Numbered from the stretch's first letter, positions 1-9,603 are shown. The stretch is 64,000 bases of DNA from Nodosilinea sp. E11 (GCF_032813545.1 NZ_CP136520.1:5264001-5328000); one strand, 5' to 3'. Program-made: numbers and translations. The notes: a model not told the origin generated them from the sequence alone.

Positions 1-318
1 ATCTGGGTGGCCGATCACTATGCGGCCATAAAAAGCGATCGCGCCGGGGCCGACCCCAACCTCCAGTTCTCGGCAGTGCCCCCCGCCCCCGCCAGGGTCG
101 GCCGTTTGCCGGGCCTGCGCTACGGCTACACCATCACCCACCCCAACGGCGCTGTGTTCGATCGCACCGTGGGCTATGTAGCTACCGATGGCGAGCAGAT
201 TTACGTTTTTGTCACGGGCGTCATCGGCGGCGACCCCAGTGGATCGTTTGGGAACGAAGCTGATTTAGCTGCCTTTGAACCTCACCTGGCCACCCTCATT
301 GCAGGACTGCAACTATGA
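1..318 (+). CDS. C-terminal part of an unidentified protein (truncated by window edge)
   Basis: The reading frame is open from base 1, so the GTG at 7 is probably internal and the gene starts upstream of the window. About 105 residues are visible. They contain a beta-rich segment with GYTITHPNG and FDRTVGYVATDGEQIYVFV, loosely reminiscent of PsbP/DcrB-like folds, but I cannot assign a family. The stop overlaps the ATG of the next gene (ATGA, 315-318), so the two genes are probably translationally coupled. Function unknown. Confidence 0.6.
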   Translation: MWVADHYAAIKSDRAGADPNLQFSAVPPAPARVGRLPGLRYGYTITHPNGAVFDRTVGYVATDGEQIYVFVTGVIGGDPSGSFGNEADLAAFEPHLATLIAGLQL

Positions 319-2219
319 AGATTTTAAAGTTTCGCGCCATCAGCCTGGGCTTAGCATTAGTTGCGGCTCTGGCCCATCCTCTCGGCGTAACCGTCGCCCA
401 GGCCCAGGTACCCACGCCTACGGTGCAGCAGGCCCAGGCTGTGGATATGAGTGCGCTGCGATCGCACCTCGCGGCCCAAGACTGGCAGGCTGCCGATGCT
501 GAAACCCGCCGTCTGCTCGACCCGTGGCTTCATCCCGGTGGCAATATTTTGGGGCCTGGCCTAGTGACCAATGTTCCCCCCGAGGTGCTGAAAACCCTCG
601 ATCAGCTCTGGGTTGAGGCTAGCGGCGGGCGGTTTGGCTTTAGCGTGCAGCAGCGCATCTGGGCTGAGGTGAGTGCGCAGCACCCCAACGATTCCTCATT
701 GGCGGCTAAGGCTTTTGGCGATCGCGTTGGCTGGACGCGCCCCCCCGGTCGAGAAGATCCCACCTTCATCGCTGGGGACTGGCTGACCGAGATGGAACTC
801 AACTCCTCCCTCAATGCCCCAGTGGGCCACCTGCCCTGGGCCGGGGTGAGCTGGGCGCAAATTTCTCGCCTTTTCCAGGTGGAGAGCTGCGGCAGCTGCA
901 CCATCGATGCCATGTACGTGCAGGGGGCGCGGTTCAACCAATACATACCCATCCTCTACAGCTGGGTCGAGACGGCGCTGGCGCTGACGGTGCCCGATGT
1001 GGGCTCTTGGCAGCGGCCCCAGCTGGCCCGCACCATCGATCTCAAGTCTCTCTACCCCGAGGCCCAATGCCCGATCACTCCGGTGTCTTCGGCCATTAGC
1101 CCGAATGGGGCGGTGGTGGCGATCGGCAGTCACAGCTACGCGCCGGGCTGCCCCTCCCGAGGGGAAAGCACCCTGGCCCTGTGGAATGCCCAGCGGGGTA
1201 ACCGCATCATTACCCTGCACCGGGGGCCAGCGCTGGCGGCCTCGGCCCAGGGCAACCCACCCCAAGAGCCCGTCGGCCAGGGCGATCGCATCGTGGGAGA
1301 TGTGGCCAATGCGATCGCCTTTACCCCCGACAGCCAGTTGGTAGCGGCAGGGATGTCCTACGGGGTGGTGCGGCTGTGGTCGGCCACTACCGGCGAGCCT
1401 GTGCGAACCTTCGAGGGGCATCGGTATGCCGTGCGGGCGATCGCTCTCAGCCCCACGGGCCAAACCCTGGCCAGCGCCAGCGCCGACCACACGGTTAAAC
1501 TCTGGGACTTGCAAACCGGGCGGCTCTTGCAGACTATCTCCATCCCCGCCGCCAGCGGCATCGTTCACACCCTGCGCTTTAGCCCCAACGGGCAGCGCCT
1601 GGCCACCGCTACCGACCAAAATACTCTCCAGCTGTGGGAGGTGCCCAGCGGTCGGTTAATCCGCACCCTGGTAGATCGCGCCGGAAACGGGATTGCGCCC
1701 CTGCCCCTGGCCTTTAGCCCCGACGGCACCACCCTGGCCACGGGCGATGCCGACAACAGCCTCAAGTTTTGGAGCGCCGCCACCGGAGCCCGCCAGCTCA
1801 CCCTGACGGTGCATGAACCCCTGCGCCACCTGGCCTACAGCCCCAACGGGGAGCGGCTGGCCACCAGCGATGGCACCACCGCCCGTCTGTGGAACCTAGC
1901 CACCCGCGAGACGGTGCATTTTATTCCCCTCAACCAGACGGCAGGGCACCACATTCAGCCCACCAACTTGGGCCAGGTCGCCTTTAGCGCCGATGGCCAG
2001 ACTTTGGCTACCCATACCCTGCTGCTGCCGCTGACCGACAGCGAGCCCATTCCCCGCCAGGGCATTACCCTGTGGTCGGTGGCGACGGGGCAACCGCTGG
2101 CACAACTGCACGAGGTTGGCCCCTTTCAGTTCAGCCCCCGAGGAGATTTTTTGCTGGCTCAGGGGCAAACGATGCAGATCTGGCAACCCTATAGTGGTCT
2201 GGTGCGCAGCGGCTTATAG
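315..2219 (+). CDS. Secreted GUN4-domain / WD40-repeat fusion protein
   Basis: 634 residues. Residues 1-30 form a signal peptide ending AQA. Residues about 44-175 match the GUN4 fold pattern: LAAQDWQAADAETRRLL, then DQLWV, GGRFGFSVQQRIW, FGDRVGW and SLNAPVGHLP. GUN4 proteins bind porphyrins and activate Mg-chelatase, and the domain is also fused to signalling modules in cyanobacteria. Residues about 235-630 hold seven or eight WD40 blades, e.g. LASASADHTVKLWDLQTG and LATATDQNTLQLWEVPSG, which would make a beta-propeller. ESCGSC (190-195) lies between the two parts. The ATG overlaps the stop of the preceding gene. An exported GUN4 module is odd because chlorophyll synthesis is not periplasmic. 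A role in sensing or binding tetrapyrroles outside the cytoplasm is inference. Confidence 0.85.
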   Translation: MKILKFRAISLGLALVAALAHPLGVTVAQAQVPTPTVQQAQAVDMSALRSHLAAQDWQAADAETRRLLDPWLHPGGNILGPGLVTNVPPEVLKTLDQLWVEASGGRFGFSVQQRIWAEVSAQHPNDSSLAAKAFGDRVGWTRPPGREDPTFIAGDWLTEMELNSSLNAPVGHLPWAGVSWAQISRLFQVESCGSCTIDAMYVQGARFNQYIPILYSWVETALALTVPDVGSWQRPQLARTIDLKSLYPEAQCPITPVSSAISPNGAVVAIGSHSYAPGCPSRGESTLALWNAQRGNRIITLHRGPALAASAQGNPPQEPVGQGDRIVGDVANAIAFTPDSQLVAAGMSYGVVRLWSATTGEPVRTFEGHRYAVRAIALSPTGQTLASASADHTVKLWDLQTGRLLQTISIPAASGIVHTLRFSPNGQRLATATDQNTLQLWEVPSGRLIRTLVDRAGNGIAPLPLAFSPDGTTLATGDADNSLKFWSAATGARQLTLTVHEPLRHLAYSPNGERLATSDGTTARLWNLATRETVHFIPLNQTAGHHIQPTNLGQVAFSADGQTLATHTLLLPLTDSEPIPRQGITLWSVATGQPLAQLHEVGPFQFSPRGDFLLAQGQTMQIWQPYSGLVRSGL

Positions 2220-2239
2220 CCTGGATTGATAGGCACAGC

Positions 2240-2276
2240 ACAGCGGTCGACCCAATAAATTTGAATCGACCGCTGT
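2240..2276. terminator. Strong hairpin after the GUN4-WD40 gene
   Basis: A perfect 11-bp inverted repeat (ACAGCGGTCGA / TCGACCGCTGT, 2240-2250 and 2266-2276) with a 15-nt loop lies about 20 bp after the stop and faces a convergent gene. There is no T-tract, so it may be a bidirectional terminator or simply a stabilising hairpin. Confidence 0.5.
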
Positions 2277-2352
2277 TAGCTATGGGGCAGTGGTTTAGAA
2301 GACTTCTAGAAAAGAAGTACCCCGTTTGATTAAGGGACTGAAACCACCTTAG

Positions 2353-2369
2353 GGTGGGCACTGCCCACC
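2353..2369. repeat. Dispersed palindrome GGTGGGCA-C-TGCCCACC
   Basis: A 17-bp palindrome with 8-bp arms. Other copies are at 20669-20685, 22321-22337 and 37545-37561, and a one-mismatch copy at 7266-7282. All are intergenic. Confidence 0.8.
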
Positions 2370-2397
2370 ATTAGAGAGAAAAATTCCAGACGTCAGC

Positions 2398-2799
2398 CTA
2401 GTTTTCTCGGATGGTGAGGTTGTAGTTAGTGGGGGCTGAGCCGCTATTGCCTACAAAGAAAGAGTAGGTACCCCGATTGAGCAGACCCGGTGCGTTGATG
2501 GTGCCGCCGCCACCCGTGTGACATTCGCTAAAGCCATTGTTGCCCTGAATCAATAGGGTGAGGCCACTGGTGCCATTGACTGCAACATCAACGGCGGCGA
2601 AGTCTTGGGTGACCTGCAACACTTGCACTGCGCCATCGCCTAGAACGCCGCAGTTGGAAGGGCGGCTGGGAGTAACCGAGCCGCTGATCTGCACAGGCTG
2701 GCTGAGGGGAGTTTGGGCAACCGGTTGAGCGGAGGCTACGCCAGCGCCCAAGGCCAGGGCCGCAGCGGGCAGAGCAACAAATTTAAGCAGAGATGTCAT
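2398..2799 (-). CDS. Small secreted protein, function unknown
   Basis: 133 residues with a clear signal peptide (hydrophobic 5-20, cleavage predicted after ASA at about 24). The mature part is small, Gly/Ser/Thr-rich and beta-strand-like, with one Cys in SNCGVLGDG and one in SECHTGGGG that could form a disulfide. The ending TYSFFVGNSGSAPTNYNLTIREN resembles the last strands of PPC-type domains of secreted proteins, but the match is too short to assert. It is convergent with the GUN4-WD40 gene and divergent from the RDD/pentapeptide gene. No function can be assigned. Confidence 0.7.
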   Translation of the reverse strand: MTSLLKFVALPAAALALGAGVASAQPVAQTPLSQPVQISGSVTPSRPSNCGVLGDGAVQVLQVTQDFAAVDVAVNGTSGLTLLIQGNNGFSECHTGGGGTINAPGLLNRGTYSFFVGNSGSAPTNYNLTIREN

Positions 2800-3102
2800 G
2801 GCGTGTCCTCCTAAGCTAGGAGCATTTTTGATATGTCCCTATGGTATCTAGAGATACAGGCGGATGTGACAGTTAATGTGACAGATTTTCAGGTGCCTGT
2901 CTTCTGCCCGATTCGTAAACGACCGATTGGTCTGGGATTGCTCTAAATCGCTAGCAAAATAGGGCGAGGCAAAACCCGCCGAAATGAGCTGCCTTCGCTA
3001 TCATGAGGGGCAATTCTGCTGGAAAGGTTCGATCCCTATGCTCAGCGGCGATCGCTCGGTTATGTCCGGTGGTTTTAGCAGTTGAATTTTTTCGGGTTCG
3101 CT
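2800..3102. promoter_or_regulatory. Divergent promoter region with TGTGACAG direct repeats
   Basis: A 303-bp gap between divergent genes. TGTGACAG occurs twice in direct orientation with a 12-bp period (2865-2872 and 2877-2884), about 70 bp before the start of the small secreted protein. This could be a regulator site. It is not a CRP-type palindrome, because the second half-site is not inverted. Nothing else recognisable was found. Confidence 0.35.
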
Positions 3103-5283
3103 ATGGCACAGACCTCTCATTCTCAGCCGATTTCTGCTCAGGTGTCTGCGGCCCGAGTTAAGGGGCGGCTGTCGGCGACCCACAGTTTAGCCCTGCGGCG
3201 GCTGATGGCCTGGAGTCTGGAGGCCGGTCTATTGATCGGTAGTGCTGTGCTGCCCTGGGGGTTAGGCGAAGCCGTACGCCACCAGTCTGCGGCTGAGGCG
3301 GTGCCGTTGAATCCGGCTGTCACGATGGTGCAGGGGGCGATCGCCCGTCCCTTGGGGCTATCGCGTCAGCGGTTGGCCACTGAGGTGCCGCCGCTCACCA
3401 ATCTGCTGTGGTTTACGGCGCTGGTGCTGCCAGTGGCCGTTGCCGGCAGCCAAGTCTACGGTCTAGCTGCCCAGGGTAAAACCTGGCCGAAAGCCTGGTT
3501 GGGGTTGCAAGTGGTCGCTGACAAGCCCGCCGGGCTAGGGGCAAAAACGGCCCTAGTCCGTGAGCTGGGACGGTGGGGAGTACCGGCGGCGGTGGCCTAT
3601 GGCCTGTGGTTGGGAAGCGGTGCCTTCCCGAGTTTGCCGTGGTTGGGCGGCCTAACCTTGGCAAGCAGTTTGGCCATTGGGGCGACGGGGCAGACGCGGC
3701 GATCGCGGCGTAGCTGGTATGACGATATCGCGGGCACTCGGGTGCTGCTGCTGCGGGGTGGACAGGTGCCCAGCCGCTACGTCCCCGCCGCTGAAGATCA
3801 AGACAGCAGTGGGGCTGACGGTCCTCGGTCTACCTCGCTGGCGGTGCCGCTGGTGGGGTTGACCACTGAAGAATATGGTGGCCTGACGGCGATCGTGCTG
3901 TCTCCGGCAGACTCGGCTGAGGTGTTGGGGCCGCGCGGCTGGCGGCGACATATCCCCTTGATGGGAGCCTTGGCTGGGGTCGTTGCCCTGGGTGGGCTGG
4001 GGGCACTGTGGCTAGATCGGCGACTGCCTGCGGTGGGGGGCGATGCTGGCGATGCTCTATTTTTAGCGCTGGTCGAAAATCTCAGCCGCAATGCGGCCTC
4101 CTTTAGCGATCGCCAGGCGGCGGCGCTGGCGCTATCGAGCAGTCAAGATCCTCGCGCTATTCCGCTGCTGGTCGATATGCTGGCTCAAACCGGTGACCCT
4201 GGCCTGCTCGATACCCTACAGCAGGCATTGGTTACCCTAGGTCCACCGGCGATTCCACCCCTGCAACGGTTAAATTTGGCGCTGGCCAACGACCTATTGG
4301 CCCTGCCGCCCGACCAGCAGCTTATTCCCCAACTGCGACAGCGGACGGTGAAGCGCACCCTGGCCAAGATTTTGGTGCTGCACAACGGCAACTTAAACCA
4401 AGTCGATCTCAGCGGCACCAATCTTGGCTATGTGATTGAAAGCCCCGATGAGTTTACGCTGGTGCTAGAGCAGCAGCATTTAGCCGGGATTGTTTGGCGA
4501 AACGCCGTGCTGTCGGGAGCCCGGATGCGCAAGGCCAAGTTTTTTGATCCCGGTGCCGATGGTCGCACCGATACCTTTGACGACTGGATTACCGATTTCA
4601 GTGGCTCAGATTTGACTGAGGCCAGCCTGGTGGCCGCCCACCTGCGCCACACTATATTTCGCAACACGAGTTTGCTGCGGGCTAATCTGAGCAATTCTCT
4701 AGCGCCCTATGCTGATTTTTCGGGTGCCAATGCCAGCAGCGCCTGGTTTATTGCCGCCGATGTCAGCCACGGCACGTTTGATGGCACTAGCCTGGTCGGT
4801 GCTGACTTGACCGATGCCAACCTCAGCCAGGCCAGCCTGGTGAAGGCTCGCCTGCGTCAGGCCCATTTGGCGGGGACAAGGCTGACATCGGCGAATCTAA
4901 CTCAGGCCGATTTGGCTGAGGCCCATCTGGCGGGGGCTAACCTGGCGGGGGCCAATCTGCGTCAGGCCAATCTAAGCCATAGCTGGCTTAACGGCGCTGA
5001 CCTCAGTCAGGCCAATCTAGAGGGGGCCAGCCTAGAGGGGGCCAACTTAGAAGATGTGGTGCTGACGGGGGCCAATCTGGCGGGGGTCAACTTGGCGGGA
5101 GCTCAGTTTTTTGTGCCCGAGCGATCGCAGGGGAATGGCTTTGTGGCGACCCTGGCTGAACCCGATAAAACAGAGTCGCTGGTGGGCGTAGACTTTTCTC
5201 GGGCTTTAAATCTGCGGGGCGACCAGCTAGAGTACGTGTGTCTTCAAGGTGGGCTGCACCCCAGCTGTCGGGGTGAGTTTTAG
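3103..5283 (+). CDS. RDD-family membrane protein with HEAT-like and pentapeptide repeats
   Basis: 726 residues if started at ATG 3103; the frame extends to a TTG at 3082 but the ATG is more natural. Residues about 20-210 resemble an RDD domain: hydrophobic helices, KTWPKAWLGLQVV and SRRSWYDDIAGTRVL. A further membrane helix lies near residues 288-303. Residues about 320-400 look like HEAT repeats (RQAAALALSSSQDPRAIPLLVDML). From about 430 to the end runs a pentapeptide-repeat (A(D/N)LXX) right-handed beta-helix, interrupted by an insert rich in Asp. The N-terminal half would sit in the membrane with the helix on one face as an interaction surface. The substrate or partner is unknown. It precedes ycf20 in the same orientation. 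Confidence 0.8.
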   Translation: MAQTSHSQPISAQVSAARVKGRLSATHSLALRRLMAWSLEAGLLIGSAVLPWGLGEAVRHQSAAEAVPLNPAVTMVQGAIARPLGLSRQRLATEVPPLTNLLWFTALVLPVAVAGSQVYGLAAQGKTWPKAWLGLQVVADKPAGLGAKTALVRELGRWGVPAAVAYGLWLGSGAFPSLPWLGGLTLASSLAIGATGQTRRSRRSWYDDIAGTRVLLLRGGQVPSRYVPAAEDQDSSGADGPRSTSLAVPLVGLTTEEYGGLTAIVLSPADSAEVLGPRGWRRHIPLMGALAGVVALGGLGALWLDRRLPAVGGDAGDALFLALVENLSRNAASFSDRQAAALALSSSQDPRAIPLLVDMLAQTGDPGLLDTLQQALVTLGPPAIPPLQRLNLALANDLLALPPDQQLIPQLRQRTVKRTLAKILVLHNGNLNQVDLSGTNLGYVIESPDEFTLVLEQQHLAGIVWRNAVLSGARMRKAKFFDPGADGRTDTFDDWITDFSGSDLTEASLVAAHLRHTIFRNTSLLRANLSNSLAPYADFSGANASSAWFIAADVSHGTFDGTSLVGADLTDANLSQASLVKARLRQAHLAGTRLTSANLTQADLAEAHLAGANLAGANLRQANLSHSWLNGADLSQANLEGASLEGANLEDVVLTGANLAGVNLAGAQFFVPERSQGNGFVATLAEPDKTESLVGVDFSRALNLRGDQLEYVCLQGGLHPSCRGEF

Positions 5284-5364
5284 CCTGAGATTCTAGAGGT
5301 TTGCAGCCAGGTTGGGTTTGCAGCTCGGTTGAGGTATCACTGTCGGCATCTGAGGGGATAACCC

Positions 5365-5718
5365 ATGCAGCGCACCCGTTTAAGCACCCTGATCGATGAT
5401 TTGGGCGATCAGTTGAGCCTGTGGCTAGTCAACCCCTGGCGGCGGGTGTCTCTGGTGTTGCTCAGCCTGCTGCTGGGTTATTTCTTTGCGGTGTCTTTAG
5501 CGGCGATCGCCGGTCAGGCGGCGGTACAAGACACGGTAGTCTCAGCCTTTTTGGTAGTTGGAATTGAACTAGTGAGCTGGCTGGTGTACAGCCGTCGCTG
5601 GCGCGATCCTGAGCTGCTCAAAAAGGTGCCGAAGCCGCTCTGGCTCGACTGCATTAACAGCGCCAAGATTGGGGCGATCTATGCCTTCTGTGTGGAGGCC
5701 TTTAAGCTGGGCAGCTAG
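5365..5718 (+). CDS. ycf20: Ycf20-like protein (DUF565)
   Basis: 117 residues. The N-terminal TRLSTLIDDLGDQLSLWLVNPWRRVSL, two hydrophobic helices (about 28-50 and 60-77) and the C-terminal segment PLWLDCINSAKIGAIYAFCVEAFKLGS follow the cyanobacterial/plastid Ycf20 (DUF565) pattern. A plant and algal homologue is linked to thermal dissipation of light energy; the molecular role in cyanobacteria is not established. It lies 81 bp after the pentapeptide gene. Its 3' end overlaps the end of the convergent aldolase gene by 4 bp (5715-5718). Confidence 0.85.
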   Translation: MQRTRLSTLIDDLGDQLSLWLVNPWRRVSLVLLSLLLGYFFAVSLAAIAGQAAVQDTVVSAFLVVGIELVSWLVYSRRWRDPELLKKVPKPLWLDCINSAKIGAIYAFCVEAFKLGS

Positions 5719-6365
5719 GGATGGGGTGCGATCGCCCTGAGTTGATTCACCAGCTGCGTTGCTAACTGCGTGACCGTAGATCCTTCCTCGTTCTCTACAG
5801 CGGCTGGAGGAAATAGGCTGGTAGATAGCCCCACGGCGATCGCCCCCGCCTGCACCATTTCCCCTGCATTGGCCACCGTGACGCCGCCCGTGGGGATCAG
5901 TGGAATCTGAGCCAGCGGCCCCTGAAGGCTGCGAATATAGCTCGCCCCACCCATTGCCCCAATGGGAAAGATCTTGACGGCGGTGGCTCCGGCCTGCCAG
6001 GCGGTGACAATTTCGTTGGGGGTGAGTGCCCCAGGCACAATGGGGGTTTGCAAGCTGTGAGCCAAGTCAATTAGAGCAGAGTCGGTGTGGGGACAAAAGC
6101 AAAACTGCGCTCCCGCGCCCACGGCATCTTTAACATCGGCGATCGACAGGGCTGTACCGATGCCGATGTGGCAGTGGGGCAATTGCTGGCTGAGCTGCTC
6201 AACCAATTGGGCGGGGTGGGCACTGTTCCAGGTAATTTCGATCAGGCGTATGCCGCCAGCAGCGGCAGCTTCGGCTAAGCGAACGCCCAGGGCTACCTCC
6301 GGTGCACGAATGACGGCGATCGCCCGATGCTGCCGCAGCAGGGCCAAAAAAGTTTCTCGTTCCAT
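5715..6365 (-). CDS. eda: KDPG/KHG aldolase
   Basis: 216 residues, the usual family length. Cleaves 2-keto-3-deoxy-6-phosphogluconate to pyruvate and glyceraldehyde 3-phosphate (Entner-Doudoroff pathway) and/or 4-hydroxy-2-oxoglutarate. The class I aldolase landmarks are present: catalytic Glu43 in IEITWN and Schiff-base Lys131 in AVKIFP, plus the phosphate-binding IPTGGV loop. It begins 62 bp after potC on the same strand and may be read from the pot operon, or from its own promoter. A cytosolic trimer is expected. It overlaps ycf20 tail-to-tail by 4 bp. Confidence 0.92.
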   Translation of the reverse strand: MERETFLALLRQHRAIAVIRAPEVALGVRLAEAAAAGGIRLIEITWNSAHPAQLVEQLSQQLPHCHIGIGTALSIADVKDAVGAGAQFCFCPHTDSALIDLAHSLQTPIVPGALTPNEIVTAWQAGATAVKIFPIGAMGGASYIRSLQGPLAQIPLIPTGGVTVANAGEMVQAGAIAVGLSTSLFPPAAVENEEGSTVTQLATQLVNQLRAIAPHP

Positions 6366-6427
6366 TGGCCCATCCTAGTCGGGCCTACTGTGGGTGAGGG
6401 CGGCTGCCCTAGTTTTTTTAATCCTGC

Positions 6428-7243
6428 TTAAACTTGCCCTCGCTGGCGTTTAACCACGGCAGAGTAGGCAAAAAATGCAATCAAAATCATAGAGGCTGAA
6501 AATAGGGTGGTTAAGGTGCCCAGGGCATAGAGGGCTGGAGAAGTCACATTGGTCGTCATGCCAAAGATCTCCAGCGGCAGCGTATTGCGCTGCCCCGATA
6601 CCAGCGAGGTGCGGGTAAATTCGTCGTAGGAGAGGGTAAAGGTCAGCAGCCCCACCCCCAGCAAACTCGGCGCAATCAGGGGCATGACAATCTCCCAGAA
6701 GGTCTTTGAGTCGGTGGCCCCCAGGTCGCGGGCTGCCTCTTCGTAGGAGGGGTTAAATCGGTTGAAAATGCCCAGCATGATCAAAAATGCGATCGGCAGT
6801 GTCCAGGTCAGGTGTGCCCCCAGGCCAGAGGTAAACCAGTTGGTCTGCCAACCCATCACCTGAAACACCACGCCAATGCCCAACGACACCAGAATGCTGG
6901 GCACGATCAGACTGGCAATGGTCATGTAAAAAATTACCGTGGAGCCCTTAAAGCGCTGGCGAAATCCCATACTGGCTAGCACCGAGGCGGCAATGGTGAT
7001 GGCCATCACCGCGCCCCCCAGCACCAAAGATCGAAAGAATGGCTCGATGAAGTTGCCCACCCGCTGCTCTTGAAACACTTGCCCCAGCCAGTAAACGCTA
7101 AAGCCTCGCATGGGGAAGGTTAACCCGCCCTCTGGCCCCTGGAGCGACAGCATAAAAATGGTGATCATCGGGCCGTAGAGAAACAGCACGAAGAGGCAGA
7201 AGAAGGCGAGGAGCAGGTAGAAGGAAAGAGAACGTTTTTGCAT
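6428..7243 (-). CDS. potC: Polyamine-type ABC transporter permease, PotC-like
   Basis: 271 residues with about six membrane helices and the permease EAA loop (EEAARDLGATDSKTFWEIVMPLIAP) that contacts the ATPase. It belongs to the spermidine/putrescine permease group and pairs with the PotB-like permease at 8659-9513. In intact operons the two permease genes are normally adjacent. Here 1.4 kb containing an IS110 element in opposite orientation separates them. Both reading frames are intact, but transcription of potC from the potA promoter may be reduced. The exact substrate (polyamine, other small cation) cannot be read from sequence. Confidence 0.85.
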   Translation of the reverse strand: MQKRSLSFYLLLAFFCLFVLFLYGPMITIFMLSLQGPEGGLTFPMRGFSVYWLGQVFQEQRVGNFIEPFFRSLVLGGAVMAITIAASVLASMGFRQRFKGSTVIFYMTIASLIVPSILVSLGIGVVFQVMGWQTNWFTSGLGAHLTWTLPIAFLIMLGIFNRFNPSYEEAARDLGATDSKTFWEIVMPLIAPSLLGVGLLTFTLSYDEFTRTSLVSGQRNTLPLEIFGMTTNVTSPALYALGTLTTLFSASMILIAFFAYSAVVKRQRGQV

Positions 7244-7265
7244 GGGTAATGCTCAGGGGTGGAAT

Positions 7266-7282
7266 GGGGGGCAGTGCCCACC
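7266..7282. repeat. Degenerate copy of the GGTGGGCA palindrome
   Basis: GGGGGGCAGTGCCCACC, one mismatch from the dispersed 17-bp palindrome. It lies just outside the predicted left side of the IS110 element. Confidence 0.6.
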
Positions 7283-7293
7283 CTTGTATCTTT

Positions 7294-7421
7294 AGAGGTG
7301 TGTGGCAGACCGTCCCACCCTAGGTTGTCCAAAACCGAACGTAGCATGGGTCGCTGCACACCTCTGAAGTTAACTCGCAAAATCGCCAGGAGCTTAGACT
7401 CCGTATCGAGCAAGGACGAGT
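7294..7421 (+). ncRNA. Candidate IS110 bridge RNA
   Basis: Directly upstream of the recombinase are two consecutive stem-loops. The first has a 9-bp perfect stem AGAGGTGTG / CACACCTCT (7294-7302, 7357-7365), extendable to 13 bp with two G-U pairs, closing a large internal loop of about 46 nt. The second has ACTCG / CGAGT (7373-7377, 7417-7421) around an inner GGAG / CTCC helix (7389-7392, 7399-7402). IS110-group elements encode a bridge RNA at this location, with one loop pairing to target and one to donor DNA. Assignment rests on position and folding by eye. Confidence 0.55.
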
Positions 7422-7434
7422 GATGTCAGATTAA

Positions 7435-8433
<999 letters not shown>

Positions 8434-8567
8434 GGAACAGCAAGACTCTGTCTGATGCAGGCAGGGCTCCTGGCTTGATTTCCGCTGCCATCCCGCCGAG
8501 GCTAATCGCATAGCAGGATGAGCTTGACAAAGAAGATAATCGCTACGGTTGGCTACGGTTGGCAAAT

Positions 8568-8654
8568 CCCCTCCTGGGAGGGGTAGGGGTGGGTTAGCCC
8601 AAAATCTTGCAGACCCACCCCGCCCTATCGGGCACCCCTCCTAGGAGGGGATGG
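8568..8654. repeat. Composite palindromic repeat (CCCCTCC-NN-GGAGGGG pair)
   Basis: Two small palindromes, CCCCTCCTGGGAGGGG (8568-8583) and CCCCTCCTAGGAGGGG (8635-8650), are joined by inverted arms TAGGGGTGGGTT and ACCCACCCC, so the whole 87 bp is nearly self-complementary. A half copy is at 9714-9741. It looks like a REP/MITE-type element between the IS and potB. Confidence 0.7.
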
Positions 8655-8658
8655 AGGC

Positions 8659-9513
8659 TTACAGTTCTTTGCGAATATCTAGCACCCGCAAAATGGAGAT
8701 AATGATCAGCATCGTCACCGCTAGCAGCACGATCGCATTGGCCGCCGCCAAGGGGTACTGCAAGCTGCCAATCTGGGTCTGAATCAGCTTGCCCACCGAC
8801 GCCGCCTGGCCGCCCCCCATTAGCCGCACCGTCACAAACTCGCCCATGATCAGGGTGACAATGAAAATTGACCCGATCGCAATGCCAGGCGCAGACAAGG
8901 GCAAAATCACCTCCTTAAAAACCTGAACTCCAGAAGCCCCAAGGTCTTCAGCCGCCGTCACCAGGGAACGATCAATCCGCATCAGGCTGTTAAAAATTGG
9001 CGCAATCATAAAAATGATGTAGAGATGCACCATCCCCAGCACGACCGCAAAATCGGAGTAGAGCAACCAGTCTAGGGGCTGTTGAATCAGGCCTATGCTC
9101 ATCAACCCTTGGTTGACTAATCCGCCCCGCCCCAGCAGCGGCACCCACGAGATCATCCGAATGATGTTTGAGGTCCAAAAGGGGATGGTACAGACCAAAA
9201 ACAGCAGAATTTGCCACTCTAGCTTGGGCACGTGGAAAGCCAAAAAATACGCCACCGGATAGCCAATCAGCAGCGTAGCCACCCATACCAGCCCTAAAAA
9301 CTTAAAGGTGTTGAGGTAGGTGTTGAGGGTGGCGTTGGTAAAAATGCCGCGATAGTTATCGAAGGTAAAGGCCGGGACCATCGAGTAGCCGGTGAATTCC
9401 CAAAAACTCACCACCCCAATCATGATGATGGGGAATACCAGAAACAGGAGAAACACCAATGTCTGGGGGGTAATGAGCGCGTAGGGCTTGAGTGTTTTCC
9501 AGACTTCAGACAT
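8659..9513 (-). CDS. potB: Polyamine-type ABC transporter permease, PotB-like
   Basis: 284 residues, about six membrane helices, first at about 15-38 (QTLVFLLFLVFPIIMIGVVSFW). The EAA loop AAEDLGASGVQVFKEVILPLSAPG is present, the contact for the PotA ATPase. It would form a heterodimeric channel with the PotC-like protein. It lies 408 bp downstream of potD, a gap filled with repeats, which is unusually long for a pot operon. Substrate inferred from family only. Confidence 0.87.
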   Translation of the reverse strand: MSEVWKTLKPYALITPQTLVFLLFLVFPIIMIGVVSFWEFTGYSMVPAFTFDNYRGIFTNATLNTYLNTFKFLGLVWVATLLIGYPVAYFLAFHVPKLEWQILLFLVCTIPFWTSNIIRMISWVPLLGRGGLVNQGLMSIGLIQQPLDWLLYSDFAVVLGMVHLYIIFMIAPIFNSLMRIDRSLVTAAEDLGASGVQVFKEVILPLSAPGIAIGSIFIVTLIMGEFVTVRLMGGGQAASVGKLIQTQIGSLQYPLAAANAIVLLAVTMLIIISILRVLDIRKEL

Positions 9514-9603
9514 AGAAAAGGTGTAATAACGTTTTGAATCTTTGATTTTGAGTTTTGAATTATAGCCATAGTCATTTGGGTTAGGACATCCAGAAACCCT
9601 AGA

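Noticed and set aside
696..1619. Long antisense open frame (307 codons) opposite the GUN4-WD40 gene
   Set aside because: It is a GC-rich shadow of a well-supported gene, with low-complexity composition and no recognisable motif.
2865..2884. CRP/SYCRP1-type binding site
   Set aside because: The second TGTGACAG is a direct, not an inverted, repeat, unlike TGTGA-N6-TCACA.
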